Counted from the first letter of the stretch, positions 16,080 through 25,808 are shown. The stretch is 64,000 nt of DNA from Brevibacillus_D fluminis_A (GCF_052072235.1 NZ_CM125436.1:3776001-3840000); one strand, 5' to 3'. The notes: generated from the sequence alone by a model not told the origin. Numbers and translations are program-made.

Positions 16080-17453
16080 CTAGGCTTGTTTTAGTCTATG
16101 CACAGCGTCCTTAAAGATGCTTCCGCGCACCTCAAAAGAAGGAAACATATCCCAGCTTGCGCAAGCGGGGCTAAGCAGTACCACGTCTCCCGGCGACGCA
16201 TACTGTGCAGCGATCTCAACCGCCTTTTCCACAGTATCGGCATGCGCCTTCAAGCTAATCCCCGCTTCCTCCGCCCGTTCCAGCAAGATCGAGGCCGTCT
16301 GGCCGTATGCGACCAATGCTTTCACATTCCGCCCAAGAACAGGGACCAGCTCTTTAAAATCAATCCCGCGATCAAGCCCTCCGGCAATCAGCACAATCGG
16401 CTCGGAAAAGGTTTCGATCGATTTCGTCGCAGCTTGCGGGTTCGTTGCTTTGGAGTCATTGTAATAACGAACGCCGCCGATGTCCACTACTCTTTCCAGC
16501 CGGTGCTCTACCCCGTGAAACGTGGTCAGCACCTTGCGCATGGAAGCGGCATCGGCACCTGCCAGCTTGCTGATCAAGATTGCGGCGAGCGCATTCTCAA
16601 GATTATGCTCGCCGGGCAGCGACAGTTCCGATCGTTCCATCACGATCTCTTCCCTTTCTCCATCAACGAAGACGATCTTTCCTTCACGCACGCACACCCC
16701 TCTTGGCACATCGCTTGTGCGGCTGAAATAATACGCGCGTCCGTTTACCGGTTCCACTTTTTCTCGTGTCGTCGGCTGATCAAACGGTAGGATCGCATAA
16801 TCATCCTGTGTCTGATTGGCGAACAGCCTGGCTTTGGCCGACACGTACTCATCCATCGTATGGTGGTAATCGAGATGGGCCGGGTATATGTTCAAAAGCG
16901 CGCCGATTCGCGGACGGAACGTTTTCGTGCCCATCAGTTGAAAGCTGCTCAGCTCTGCGACAATCCATTGGTTTTCTTCTGCGCTCTCGGCGATTTCGCA
17001 CAAAGGCGTGCCGATATTTCCGGCCACAATCGGCGCCAGGCCGGCTTCCTGCATGATCAAGCCAACCAGTGTCGTCGTCGTCGTTTTGCCGTTTGACCCT
17101 GTGATGCCGATGACCGGGGCCCGAAGCAGCCAAGAAGCCACCTCCACCTCGGTCACGACCGGGATGCCAAGCCTCTGCGCCTGCTGAATCGGCGGAGTTT
17201 CATACGGGATGCCCGGATTTTTGACGACGAGCGCGATCCCGTCATGAATCAGATCGTCCGGATGGCCGCCGGTGATCACGCGAATGCCGAGCGCTTCCAG
17301 TTCTTCTACACCTGTCGCTTGCTCGCGCGGTTTTTTATCATTTACTGTGACATGCGCACCAAAGCGGTGCAGCAGTTTTGCAACCGCTACACCGCTTTTT
17401 GCGAGGCCAAGCACAACAACTTGTCGATTTAGAAAGGTTTCCATCGGTTTCAT
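16080..17453 (-). CDS. murD: UDP-N-acetylmuramoylalanine-D-glutamate ligase MurD
   Basis: 457 residues. Adds D-glutamate to UDP-MurNAc-L-Ala. The N-terminal Rossmann motif VVLGLAKSGVAVAKLLH, the ATP loop GITGSNGKTTTTTLVG (about 115-130) and the C-terminal NDSKATNPQAATKSIE (about 320-335) are standard Mur ligase features. The ATG at 17453 overlaps the mraY stop region (2-nt gap), which points to coupled translation. Confidence 0.97.
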   Translation of the reverse strand: MKPMETFLNRQVVVLGLAKSGVAVAKLLHRFGAHVTVNDKKPREQATGVEELEALGIRVITGGHPDDLIHDGIALVVKNPGIPYETPPIQQAQRLGIPVVTEVEVASWLLRAPVIGITGSNGKTTTTTLVGLIMQEAGLAPIVAGNIGTPLCEIAESAEENQWIVAELSSFQLMGTKTFRPRIGALLNIYPAHLDYHHTMDEYVSAKARLFANQTQDDYAILPFDQPTTREKVEPVNGRAYYFSRTSDVPRGVCVREGKIVFVDGEREEIVMERSELSLPGEHNLENALAAILISKLAGADAASMRKVLTTFHGVEHRLERVVDIGGVRYYNDSKATNPQAATKSIETFSEPIVLIAGGLDRGIDFKELVPVLGRNVKALVAYGQTASILLERAEEAGISLKAHADTVEKAVEIAAQYASPGDVVLLSPACASWDMFPSFEVRGSIFKDAVHRLKQA

Positions 17454-17454
17454 G

Positions 17455-18420
17455 TTAGCTCACCACTCCCAAGTAAACACCCAGTCCGGCAAACACCATG
17501 CCGACCAGCCAGAACGTAACGACAACGCGCCACTCGGACCAGCCGGTCAACTCAAAATGGTGATGCAGCGGGCTCATACGGAAAATCCGTTTTCCTCTTG
17601 TTTTAAAGGAGATCACCTGCATAATGACAGAGATGGTTTCGACCACGAACACGCCGCCGACCACTGCCAAAAGCAGCTCTGTCTTCGTAATGATCGCCAC
17701 TCCGGCCAAGGCCCCGCCCAATCCGAGAGAGCCTGTATCGCCCATGAACACGCGCGCGGGATGCGCATTGAAAACCAGGAAGCCGAGGACCGCACCGACT
17801 ACAGCCGCACTGAACGTCGCCGTGTCCGGCTTCGTCAGCACGGAAGCGATGATCGCATACGCTCCGAAGGCAATCGCCCCGGTTCCCGCGAGCAGTCCGT
17901 CGAGTCCGTCCGTGATGTTCACCGCATTGGTCGTACCGACCAACAGGAACAAAAGAAACGGGAAGTAGAGGAAGCCCAGTTCAATCTTCCATCCTGTACC
18001 CGGGAGATGCAGTGACGTGTCGAAGCCCATGTACAAGAGCAATGCGTACGCAATGATGGCAAGCAGGATCTGTCCCGCAAACTTTTGCTTGGCTGTCAAA
18101 CCGAGATTGCGTTTTTTGCTGATCTTGATGTAGTCATCCAAAAAGCCGATAAGTCCGTATCCAAACGTAACCAGCAAGAGGAACACGACTTCCTTGGTCA
18201 GGTTTGCGAATTTCAATACGGTGAAAGCGAGCGCGAGCAAAATGATCGTCCCGCCCATCGTCGGGGTACCCGCTTTTTTCTGGTGGGATTTCGGTCCCTC
18301 TTCCCTGATGCTCTGGCCAAACTTCATCCGGCGAAGCACCGGAATAAAGAGAGGTCCGATCAGGACGGAGATTAAAAATGCTGCAATAATGGTTATGATG
18401 AGGACATTGTCAAAGGGCAT
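17455..18420 (-). CDS. mraY: Phospho-N-acetylmuramoyl-pentapeptide transferase MraY
   Basis: 321 residues, about ten membrane helices. Makes lipid I from UDP-MurNAc-pentapeptide and undecaprenyl phosphate. Conserved blocks: KAGTPTMGGTI, FLDDYIKISKKRNLGLTAKQKF (catalytic Asp pair), NAVNITDGLDGL, and MSPLHHHFELTGWSEW near the C-terminus. It starts 32 nt after murE; murF, often between them in other bacteria, is absent. Confidence 0.97.
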   Translation of the reverse strand: MPFDNVLIITIIAAFLISVLIGPLFIPVLRRMKFGQSIREEGPKSHQKKAGTPTMGGTIILLALAFTVLKFANLTKEVVFLLLVTFGYGLIGFLDDYIKISKKRNLGLTAKQKFAGQILLAIIAYALLLYMGFDTSLHLPGTGWKIELGFLYFPFLLFLLVGTTNAVNITDGLDGLLAGTGAIAFGAYAIIASVLTKPDTATFSAAVVGAVLGFLVFNAHPARVFMGDTGSLGLGGALAGVAIITKTELLLAVVGGVFVVETISVIMQVISFKTRGKRIFRMSPLHHHFELTGWSEWRVVVTFWLVGMVFAGLGVYLGVVS

Positions 18421-18452
18421 GCCCTACCCTCCTTTCTTCGATGCATCACACG

Positions 18453-19931
18453 TTACGTGGCAAGCTTCTTTTCAATGGCCTCTTTTGCAACCAGGCGATC
18501 ATCAAACGACAATACTTGATCTTTGATGATTTGGTATGTCTCATGCCCTTTTCCGGCGATGAGAATGACATCCTGTCCGTCGGCCAAGGAGACGGCATGC
18601 GCGATTGCTTCGCGCCGGTCCGCGATGCATGTATAGCGGTCATTCGGCGTGTCGGCAAGTCCCGCGACCATGTCGGCGAGAATCGCTTCCGGTTCTTCGG
18701 AACGTGGATTGTCAGAAGTTAAGACGCTCATGTCGGCGTATTTTGTTGCAATCTGCGCCATAATTGGGCGTTTTGTCCTGTCTCGATCGCCGCCGCAGCC
18801 GACGATGCAGAAGATCCGGCCTTGGGCAAATTCCTTGATCGTGACAAGCGCGTTTTCCAGGCTGTCAGGCGTATGCGAATAGTCGACGACAACAGTGAAC
18901 GATTGTCCCGCGTCCACCGCCTCAAAACGGCCGTCCACACCGGTCACTTCTTCCAGGCTGGCCTTGATCGCCTCGAGCGGAACGCCTTCCGCGAGCGCAA
19001 CGGCAGTGGCTGCCAATGCGTTGTACACATTGAACTTGCCCATCAGCTTCAGATTGAACTCCAGATTGCCCGCAAATGTCTCCATCATGAAGCTGGTTCC
19101 TTTTGCGGTAATCCGAATCCCTGTCGCGCGCACATCCGCTTCCTGATCGATCCCGTAGCGGATGACCCGTGCCGGCGTGACCCGCGCAAACATTTCGGAT
19201 GCAGGGTCGTCTGCATTCAGCACCGCTGTTTTCACACGGTCGGTGTCATAGCGGTTGCCGAGTTGGGCGAACAGCAGCGATTTCGCATGCTTGTAGTTTT
19301 CCATCGTCACATGATAATCGAGATGGTCGCGCGTCAGGTTCGTGAATACCGCCGTATGTACGTCACAACCACGCACTCGGCCGATGTCGAGCGCGTGGGA
19401 AGACACTTCAATGATCGCATATTCCGTATCCAGATCCCGCATGCGCCGGAAGCTGCGCTGGAGATCGAGCACATCAGGCGTCGTATTTTTGATTTCTTCA
19501 TAGGTGTCGCCGATGCGCATGTGAATCGTGCCGATCAGGCCGGTTTTTTTCTGCTGATCCTGCAAAATCTTGTCTATCAAATGCGTTGTTGTTGTCTTTC
19601 CGTTCGTTCCCGTAACACCAATCAGCTTCAGTTCAGATGTCGGCGACATGTAAAAGCGATTGGCTAGCTGGGCCATCGCGCGGCGCGTATCCGGCACCAC
19701 CACAACGGTTCCTTCAAGCGGCAAGTCTTTTTCCGCCAGGATGCAGGCTGCGCCCAACTCCAGCGCTTTCGCCGCAAACTCATGTCCATCAACCGTAAAG
19801 CCGGTAAGACAAATAAACATGTCTCCTGGTTTCACTTTTCGGGAATCTGCTGTCAAACCAGTGATGTCTATGTTGGAATCTCCTTTCACGCGTACTGGCA
19901 GTAAAGAAGATAGCAGATCCGTAAGTTTCAT
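18453..19931 (-). CDS. murE: UDP-MurNAc-tripeptide synthetase MurE (meso-diaminopimelate-adding)
   Basis: 492 residues. Adds the third amino acid of the stem peptide. ATP loop GVTGTNGKTTTTHLID (about 106-121), and the substrate-specificity motif DNPR in LTSDNPRSEEPEAI, which in this family marks meso-diaminopimelate use. Hence a DAP-type peptidoglycan is expected. The start is the ATG at 19931 with GGGGTG 6 nt upstream; the in-frame GTG at 19940 overlaps that site. Confidence 0.96.
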   Translation of the reverse strand: MKLTDLLSSLLPVRVKGDSNIDITGLTADSRKVKPGDMFICLTGFTVDGHEFAAKALELGAACILAEKDLPLEGTVVVVPDTRRAMAQLANRFYMSPTSELKLIGVTGTNGKTTTTHLIDKILQDQQKKTGLIGTIHMRIGDTYEEIKNTTPDVLDLQRSFRRMRDLDTEYAIIEVSSHALDIGRVRGCDVHTAVFTNLTRDHLDYHVTMENYKHAKSLLFAQLGNRYDTDRVKTAVLNADDPASEMFARVTPARVIRYGIDQEADVRATGIRITAKGTSFMMETFAGNLEFNLKLMGKFNVYNALAATAVALAEGVPLEAIKASLEEVTGVDGRFEAVDAGQSFTVVVDYSHTPDSLENALVTIKEFAQGRIFCIVGCGGDRDRTKRPIMAQIATKYADMSVLTSDNPRSEEPEAILADMVAGLADTPNDRYTCIADRREAIAHAVSLADGQDVILIAGKGHETYQIIKDQVLSFDDRLVAKEAIEKKLAT

Positions 19932-20032
19932 ATCAGGCACCCCATTCTTTCCCTATTATAGACAAAAGCGCTCGCTTTTCAACGTGGTTTTGCCCATCGC
20001 ATGTACTTTCTATCCAAAGCTAGATTGTACTG

Positions 20033-21952
20033 CTAATTGCCCGATTTGTCACCCAGATAGATTCGCACCTTTTGCCCCTCTTCGATCTTGGCTCCTGCCG
20101 CTGGCGCCTGCTTCACGACGTATTTGCCTTTTCCGTCGACCTCGATCGGCATCGCATAGTACGATTGACCGATTTCCTGCAAGCTCAGACCCGTCAAATT
20201 CGGCACTTCCATATACTTTTTATCGCCATATTGCGATTCGCGCGGAATGCCGCCCTTTTGCTTCGGCACCTTGAGATAGGCAAGCGTCGATTCCAGGATG
20301 CCGCGAACCGTCGGCGCTGCGATCAATCCCCCGAAGGCGAGCGCCTTCGGATTGTCGATGGCCACGTAGACGATGACCTGCGGATCATTGGCAGGCGCGA
20401 ACCCGATAAAGGACACGATGTACTCCCCGTCCATGTAGCGGCCGTTTTTCACTTTTTGCGCGGTACCGGTTTTTCCCCCTACCCGATAGCCATCGATATA
20501 GGCATTTCGTCCCGATCCTTGCGCGACGACGCTTTCAAGCGCATAGCGGACCTTGGCCGACGTTTCCTCCGTGATGACTTGCCGCACCTCCTGCGGCTGC
20601 GTCCGGCCGATGATGTCGTTCGTCACGCTGTCGCGCCATTCCATCGCCACATACGGCTTCATCAGATGACCGCCATTGATCGCAGCGGCGACGGCAGCCA
20701 TCTGCTGGATCGGCGTGACCGAAACCCCTTGCCCGAATGAGGTCGTCCCCAGCTCAACCGGCCCTACTTTATTCAAATTGAACAACAAACCGTTCTCTTC
20801 GCCCAACAGGTCGATTCCGGTTTTTTGTCCAAAGCCAAATTTTTTGATGTAATCGAAAAGACGTTCTTTCTGCAACCGCTGCCCCATCGTGACAAAGCCC
20901 GGGTTGCAAGAGTTTTCCACAACCTCCAGCATCGTTTCCTGCCCATGCCCCTGACGTTTCCAGCAGCGCAACCGTGCGCCTGCCACATTGATGTAGCCTG
21001 GATCGTAAAAGCCTTCATTCAGGTTGACGACGCCTTCATTCAGCGCCGCAGCCAAGGTAACGATCTTGAATGTGGAACCCGGCTCATACGTTTTCCAAAT
21101 CGGCAGGTTGCGGTTGTACACTTCCGATGGGTAATCGCGATAATCTTCCGGATTGAAGGTGGGCCGGCTGGACATTCCCAAAATTTCGCCCGTCTTCGGA
21201 TTCATCGCGATCGCCAGCGCGTCTGTCGCCTGATAGGCCACCATCGCCTGATCCAGCTCACGCTCAATAAATGATTGTATGTGGTTATCGAGCGTCAGGT
21301 ACATGTTCATGCCGTTTTGCGCAGGCACATATTTTTCCGATTCGCCAGGCATGACCCGTCCGCTCGCATCCGTCGGAAACGACACATGCCCTGGTGTCCC
21401 TTTCAAAAACGCATCATATATTTTTTCCAATCCGGTAAGCCCTTGATTATCTATGCCGGTAAAGCCCAAAACATGCGCCGCCATCGACCCGTACGGATAA
21501 AACCTCTCCGAATCTTCCGCTACCTGGATCCCCGGCAGGCCGAGCGCCTGGATTTGCTTTGCTTTTTCCGCCGATATTTTGCGTCCGCCCGGAACGCGGT
21601 TGTTGATCGCTCTTTTGGTGATGGCCGCATACACATCCTCTTGCTTGACACCCAGTATCGTCGCGAGCTGACGCGCCGTCTCTTCCGGCTGCTTGATCTG
21701 GGCAGGAATCGCCCACACGGATGGCACGCTGATGTTCGTGACAAGCGCCTCCCCATTGCGGTCGAGAATTTCGCCGCGCATCGGCTCAAACGGGATGTTG
21801 CGCTGCAGCAAATTTTCCGCCTTGTCCTTAAGCGACGGCCCAAGCACCAGCTGTACGTAGCCAAGTCTCGTAATCAGTGCCGTGTACAAAACGATTCCGA
21901 TAATCATTGCGATAAAGATGCGTCGGCGCACGGTCGCGTTGGAAACCCGCAC
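20033..21952 (-). CDS. spoVD: Class B penicillin-binding protein SpoVD-like
   Basis: 639 residues. Transpeptidase of class B; in B. subtilis SpoVD works with SpoVE in cortex synthesis. One N-terminal membrane helix (about 12-32), the dimerisation domain with EPMRGEILDRNGEAL, then the catalytic motifs GSTFK (SxxK), SCN (SxN) in VVENSCNPG, and KTGTAQK. A single PASTA domain fills the C-terminus (about 575-639). The start is GTG at 21952; its ribosome-binding site lies in the 3' arm of the hairpin 21954-22009. Confidence 0.94.
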   Translation of the reverse strand: MRVSNATVRRRIFIAMIIGIVLYTALITRLGYVQLVLGPSLKDKAENLLQRNIPFEPMRGEILDRNGEALVTNISVPSVWAIPAQIKQPEETARQLATILGVKQEDVYAAITKRAINNRVPGGRKISAEKAKQIQALGLPGIQVAEDSERFYPYGSMAAHVLGFTGIDNQGLTGLEKIYDAFLKGTPGHVSFPTDASGRVMPGESEKYVPAQNGMNMYLTLDNHIQSFIERELDQAMVAYQATDALAIAMNPKTGEILGMSSRPTFNPEDYRDYPSEVYNRNLPIWKTYEPGSTFKIVTLAAALNEGVVNLNEGFYDPGYINVAGARLRCWKRQGHGQETMLEVVENSCNPGFVTMGQRLQKERLFDYIKKFGFGQKTGIDLLGEENGLLFNLNKVGPVELGTTSFGQGVSVTPIQQMAAVAAAINGGHLMKPYVAMEWRDSVTNDIIGRTQPQEVRQVITEETSAKVRYALESVVAQGSGRNAYIDGYRVGGKTGTAQKVKNGRYMDGEYIVSFIGFAPANDPQVIVYVAIDNPKALAFGGLIAAPTVRGILESTLAYLKVPKQKGGIPRESQYGDKKYMEVPNLTGLSLQEIGQSYYAMPIEVDGKGKYVVKQAPAAGAKIEEGQKVRIYLGDKSGN

Positions 21953-21953
21953 G

Positions 21954-22009
21954 AAAAACCCCTCCCAGCGAATAGGTTGTCTGCTACAACACTTTATTCG
22001 TGGGAGGGG
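21954..22009 (-). terminator. Terminator hairpin that contains the spoVD ribosome-binding site
   Basis: Fifteen paired bases with one bulge (21959-21974 with 21995-22009) and a U-tract (21954-21958) directly before the spoVD GTG start. The GGGAGGGG ribosome-binding site of spoVD is part of the 3' arm, so folding both terminates transcription from pbpB and hides the start. Confidence 0.8.
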
Positions 22010-22023
22010 CTTGTTAGAACATC

Positions 22024-24312
22024 CTACTCCGGCGGCGACGGGTCTGGCGAAAGCGTGACTGACAGTGTTTCCTTGCCTGTCACGGCCGTTCCCGGCGCAA
22101 TGTTCTGCGACCTGACATAGCCGGAGCCGGTCGGGATCACATTGAGCTTGAGCAAGGAGGCGAATTCCATGACCTCACGCAGCGATTTGCCCGTGAAATC
22201 AGGCAGCTTGACATCGGTCAACCGGTCGGTTACCAAATAGACCTCTGTTCCTGACATCACCTTTTCCTGCTCGGATGGAATCTGGCGGACGATCTTGGTC
22301 CCGGTGCCCAGCACCTTCGGCACAAGACCGAGCTGCTTGGCCTTCATGCTGGCAACCGAGGTGGTCGAGCCGCTCAAGAGCGGTACGCTCACTTCCTGAA
22401 CCGGGGCCGGCTGCGCAGCAGCAGCGTCGGATGTCTTCGCCGACTTTTGCACGGTTATGGCGGCCTGCTGGTCCAGCTCCTTCAAATCCGGCTGCTGCTG
22501 GAGATAGCGCAAGCTCTGCTCCATGACCGAGTTAAAGATCGGAGCCAAGATTTTTTTCCCCATCTCGCCGTAGTACATATCGGTCGTCGGATCGTCGACG
22601 ACAACGTATACGAGCAGGCGCGGGTTATCTTTCGGGGCGAAACCGATAAAGGAGACGATGTAGTGCCCCTCCATGATTTTCCCTGTTTTCTCGTCGTATT
22701 TTTGGGCAGTCCCCGTCTTACCGGCGACATGGTAGCCTTTGAGATCAAATATTTTTCCTGTACCGTGCTCACCGGTAATGACCGTCTCGAGAATGTCGCG
22801 CGCTTGCTTGGCGGTTTGCTCGGACACGACTCTTCTGACAACCACGCGCTCAAACTTCTCGGTGACTTCTCCCGTATGCGGATCGCGCAGTTCTTTTACA
22901 ATGCGCGGGCGGAGCAATTCACCGCCGTTTGCCACTGCACCAACGGCCGCTGCCTGCTGGATCGCGGTAACCGCCACACCTTGACCGAACGTCGTAACCG
23001 CGACGTCGCGCTCCGATTTGGGGTGGCTGAGGTCGCGCATGATCCCTTTTGTTTCGCTTGGCAAATCGATATTGGTCAGCTGGCCGATGCCAAAATCATG
23101 GAAGTATTTGGTCAACAGCTCCTGTTTCAGCCGTTCATACCCCAAAATGACGAAGGCCACGTTGGACGAACGCTGAACCCCTTCGGCAAAGGTGATGTTT
23201 CCCCAACCAAGACCGTTGTTATGGTCATTGATCGGCTTCCCCTTGATTTTGCGATAGGAACCTGACGCGTACTTCTCCTCACCATGGTACACGCCTTCCT
23301 GGATCGCCGCAGCCAAGGTGATGATTTTAAACGTAGACCCCGGCTCAAACGGGAAGCTGATGGCCAGGTTCAAATAGTTGGTGATTCCCCAATATTCATT
23401 CGGATTAAAGTCGGGACGGTCCGCCATCGCCAGCACCTCGCCCGTTTTCGGGTCGGTTACCAGAACGGTCATATGCTGGGGCTTGTACTCGCTATTGGCT
23501 TTGTCCAAAGCTTGCTCGACGTACTCCTGGATCTGCTGGTCGATTGTCAGTACGACGTTTTGACCATCTTTCGCCGGGCTGTATGTAATCTGTCCATCCG
23601 GCAGCGGGAAGCCCGCGCCATCCTTCATGAACTGCAATTCACCGGTTTCGCCGCGCAGCTCCTTGTCAAACTGCTTCTCGATGCCCATCTCCGCTTTGTT
23701 GCCCTCGTAGTTCAAATAGCCGAGCACGTGCGCGGCGAGGGAATTGTTCGGATAGTAGCGCCGCGTTGTTTCGGTCAGCGAAATGCCTGGCAGCTGATTC
23801 TCCTTGACTTCTTTGCCATACGCGTCTTTCGGATGCTGCAGCGCCAAAATCTGCGCCTTCTGCTCTTCGGTAATCTTCGAGGCTTCGCGGCCGAGGTTGA
23901 CGTAAAACTTTAGCGGCTTGCCTTCTGCGTCATACGTCTGTGTCATCGCTTTCGTCAACGCATCGACAGAAGCGCCGAGGATGGGAGCCAGCTTTTGCGC
24001 CGTGCCGAACGGATCGCGAACATAGTTTTCGCCGACCCACGATTTCTCCTTCTCATTGCGCGGCTGCAGGTTGGCGGTTACCGTATACGCTTTTCCCTCA
24101 TACGCCAGCACTTGCCCGTTGCGGTCCAGAATCGACCCGCGCTTTGGCTGCAGCACTTTTTCGCGCTCCCACTGGTTGCTGCCCTTCTGCATGATCCAGG
24201 CGGCATCGACAGACTGGAGCCACCACAGCCTGCCGGTCAGGACACCGAATACGAGCAGGAAGCACAGCCCGATCAGCAAGATGCGCGCATTCGCCCTTCG
24301 TTTGATATCCAA
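22024..24312 (-). CDS. pbpB: Division-specific class B penicillin-binding protein PbpB (PBP2B)
   Basis: 762 residues. Septal transpeptidase of the divisome. N-terminal membrane helix (about 12-33), PKRGSILDRNGQVLA dimerisation segment, catalytic SxxK in FEPGSTFKIITLAAAI, SxN as SSN in QRSSNVAF, and KTGTAQK. Two PASTA repeats occupy the C-terminus (about 630-760), as in B. subtilis PBP2B. The start is TTG at 24312, behind a GAGGTGAGG sequence. A terminator-like hairpin separates it from ftsL. Confidence 0.95.
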   Translation of the reverse strand: MDIKRRANARILLIGLCFLLVFGVLTGRLWWLQSVDAAWIMQKGSNQWEREKVLQPKRGSILDRNGQVLAYEGKAYTVTANLQPRNEKEKSWVGENYVRDPFGTAQKLAPILGASVDALTKAMTQTYDAEGKPLKFYVNLGREASKITEEQKAQILALQHPKDAYGKEVKENQLPGISLTETTRRYYPNNSLAAHVLGYLNYEGNKAEMGIEKQFDKELRGETGELQFMKDGAGFPLPDGQITYSPAKDGQNVVLTIDQQIQEYVEQALDKANSEYKPQHMTVLVTDPKTGEVLAMADRPDFNPNEYWGITNYLNLAISFPFEPGSTFKIITLAAAIQEGVYHGEEKYASGSYRKIKGKPINDHNNGLGWGNITFAEGVQRSSNVAFVILGYERLKQELLTKYFHDFGIGQLTNIDLPSETKGIMRDLSHPKSERDVAVTTFGQGVAVTAIQQAAAVGAVANGGELLRPRIVKELRDPHTGEVTEKFERVVVRRVVSEQTAKQARDILETVITGEHGTGKIFDLKGYHVAGKTGTAQKYDEKTGKIMEGHYIVSFIGFAPKDNPRLLVYVVVDDPTTDMYYGEMGKKILAPIFNSVMEQSLRYLQQQPDLKELDQQAAITVQKSAKTSDAAAAQPAPVQEVSVPLLSGSTTSVASMKAKQLGLVPKVLGTGTKIVRQIPSEQEKVMSGTEVYLVTDRLTDVKLPDFTGKSLREVMEFASLLKLNVIPTGSGYVRSQNIAPGTAVTGKETLSVTLSPDPSPPE

Positions 24313-24384
24313 GCTTCCTCACCTCACCCTTCCCTTTTCGTGGCTGCTTCACACTTTTGCAAGCGGAGCCGTGGGGTTCTGTAC

Positions 24385-24417
24385 AAAAAAATTACCCCAG
24401 TCATCCAATGGGGTAAT
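24385..24417 (-). terminator. Terminator-like hairpin between ftsL and pbpB
   Basis: A perfect 9-bp stem (24391-24399 with 24409-24417) followed on the minus strand by six to seven U residues, 5 nt after the ftsL stop codon. By form it is a strong intrinsic terminator inside the division operon. Confidence 0.8.
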
Positions 24418-24421
24418 CGTC

Positions 24422-24823
24422 CTAATTTGATTTGACGGATTGGGCCGGAGTTCCAACATTCGCTCCCCCGATTATATGAACGGCATCGGGAGCTGAAACC
24501 ATGCCCATTTGCAGCGCGGCATCATAAATCCGCTCGCGACTGTTCATCTGATTGATTTTCAACTGAGTCGCCGCGTTGCTCTCCTGCACTTTGGCGATGT
24601 CTTCTTTCAAGTTTTGAATTTGATAATTGTATTGGGAAATCAGGATGTACCGATGACCGATATACCCGACACCCACGACCAGGACGCTGATGAAAAACAG
24701 ATACAGCAACTTTTCTTTTGTAGGTAAAGAGGATCTCACTTTGATCCGACGCTGCTGCTTCTTGTATGTATTGCGCTGCGGCTCCAATTCAACGGCCAGA
24801 TTGCCGCGATAATAATAGCTCAC
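24422..24823 (-). CDS. ftsL: Cell division protein FtsL
   Basis: 133 residues. A bitopic protein that with DivIB and DivIC activates septal synthesis. A basic N-terminal tail, one membrane helix (about 43-62, LLYLFFISVLVVGVGYIG), then a leucine-zipper-like coiled coil (about 70-105). FtsL is poorly conserved in sequence; the call rests on this layout and on its place between rsmH and pbpB. The start is GTG with GGGGGGAG upstream. Confidence 0.92.
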   Translation of the reverse strand: MSYYYRGNLAVELEPQRNTYKKQQRRIKVRSSLPTKEKLLYLFFISVLVVGVGYIGHRYILISQYNYQIQNLKEDIAKVQESNAATQLKINQMNSRERIYDAALQMGMVSAPDAVHIIGGANVGTPAQSVKSN

Positions 24824-24847
24824 AGATTCTCCCCCCTACTCGTTTTT

Positions 24848-25780
24848 TTACACTTTTTCTGCGACGCGCAGCTTGGCTGAACGGGAACGCGGGTTCATTT
24901 CCAGCTCACTTTCGCTAGGCACGATCGGTTTGCGCGTGATCAGCTTGATGACAGGGATGCGTCCGCACCCGCACTGCGGGAAATCAGGCGGACAGATGCA
25001 GCCTTGTGCCAGCCGCTGAAACACTTGCTTGCAGATGCGATCTTCCAATGAATGAAAGGTGATGACAGATACGCGTCCGCGCGGGTTCAAAATCGCCACC
25101 GCGTCGGCTACCGCTTCTTCAAATGCCGCAAGCTCATCGTTGACTGCGATGCGAATTGCCTGAAACGTGCGCTTGGCCGGATGAGGGCCTGTCCGTCTGG
25201 CCGGGGCCGGAATCGCTTCTTTGATGATTTCAACGAGTTGGCCCGTTGTCTCAATCGGCGCCTTTTCCCGCTCCTGAATGATTTTCCGGGCAATTTTGCG
25301 GGAAAATTTCTCTTCCCCGTACTCCCAGATGATCCGGGCGATCTCTGCCTCGTCCCACTCATTCACGATGTCGTGCGCCGTTAATGGCGCTTGCAAATCC
25401 ATCCGCATGTCAAGCAATGCATCCTCGTTATAGCTAAACCCCCGCTCCCCCACATCGAGCTGTGGAGAAGAAACGCCGAGGTCAAACAACACACCGTCTA
25501 CTCCAGGCAGCCCCAGGTCTTCGATCACTTGCTTCACATGACGGAAGTTGCTTTTGACCAAAGTGACACGGTCACCATACGACGCGAGCTTCTCGCGCGC
25601 ATTCGCCAATGCCGTCTCATCCTGATCGTTGGCAATCAACCGGCCGCCTTCTCCCAGTTGGGAAGCGATGGAAGCGCTGTGACCCGCCCCTCCCAGCGTG
25701 CAATCCACATAGATTCCATCTGGTCGGATGTTCAGTCCCTGGACCGCTTCTTCTTTTAAAACCGTTATATGATGGAACAA
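24848..25780 (-). CDS. rsmH: 16S rRNA (cytosine1402-N4)-methyltransferase RsmH
   Basis: 310 residues. SAM-dependent methylation of C1402 of 16S rRNA. The SAM-binding motif DCTLGGAGHSASI is near residues 24-36; DGVLFDLGVSSPQLD, GFSY, and the C-terminal KQVFQRLAQGCICPPDFPQCGCG and SRSAKLRVAEK segments are diagnostic. The start is TTG at 25780 (protein beginning FHHITVLKEE), with AAAGGAGG upstream; the longer frame runs into mraZ. It follows mraZ by 28 nt. Confidence 0.96.
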   Translation of the reverse strand: MFHHITVLKEEAVQGLNIRPDGIYVDCTLGGAGHSASIASQLGEGGRLIANDQDETALANAREKLASYGDRVTLVKSNFRHVKQVIEDLGLPGVDGVLFDLGVSSPQLDVGERGFSYNEDALLDMRMDLQAPLTAHDIVNEWDEAEIARIIWEYGEEKFSRKIARKIIQEREKAPIETTGQLVEIIKEAIPAPARRTGPHPAKRTFQAIRIAVNDELAAFEEAVADAVAILNPRGRVSVITFHSLEDRICKQVFQRLAQGCICPPDFPQCGCGRIPVIKLITRKPIVPSESELEMNPRSRSAKLRVAEKV

Positions 25781-25808
25781 CGATGTTTGTCCTCCTTTAA
25801 AAACACTT

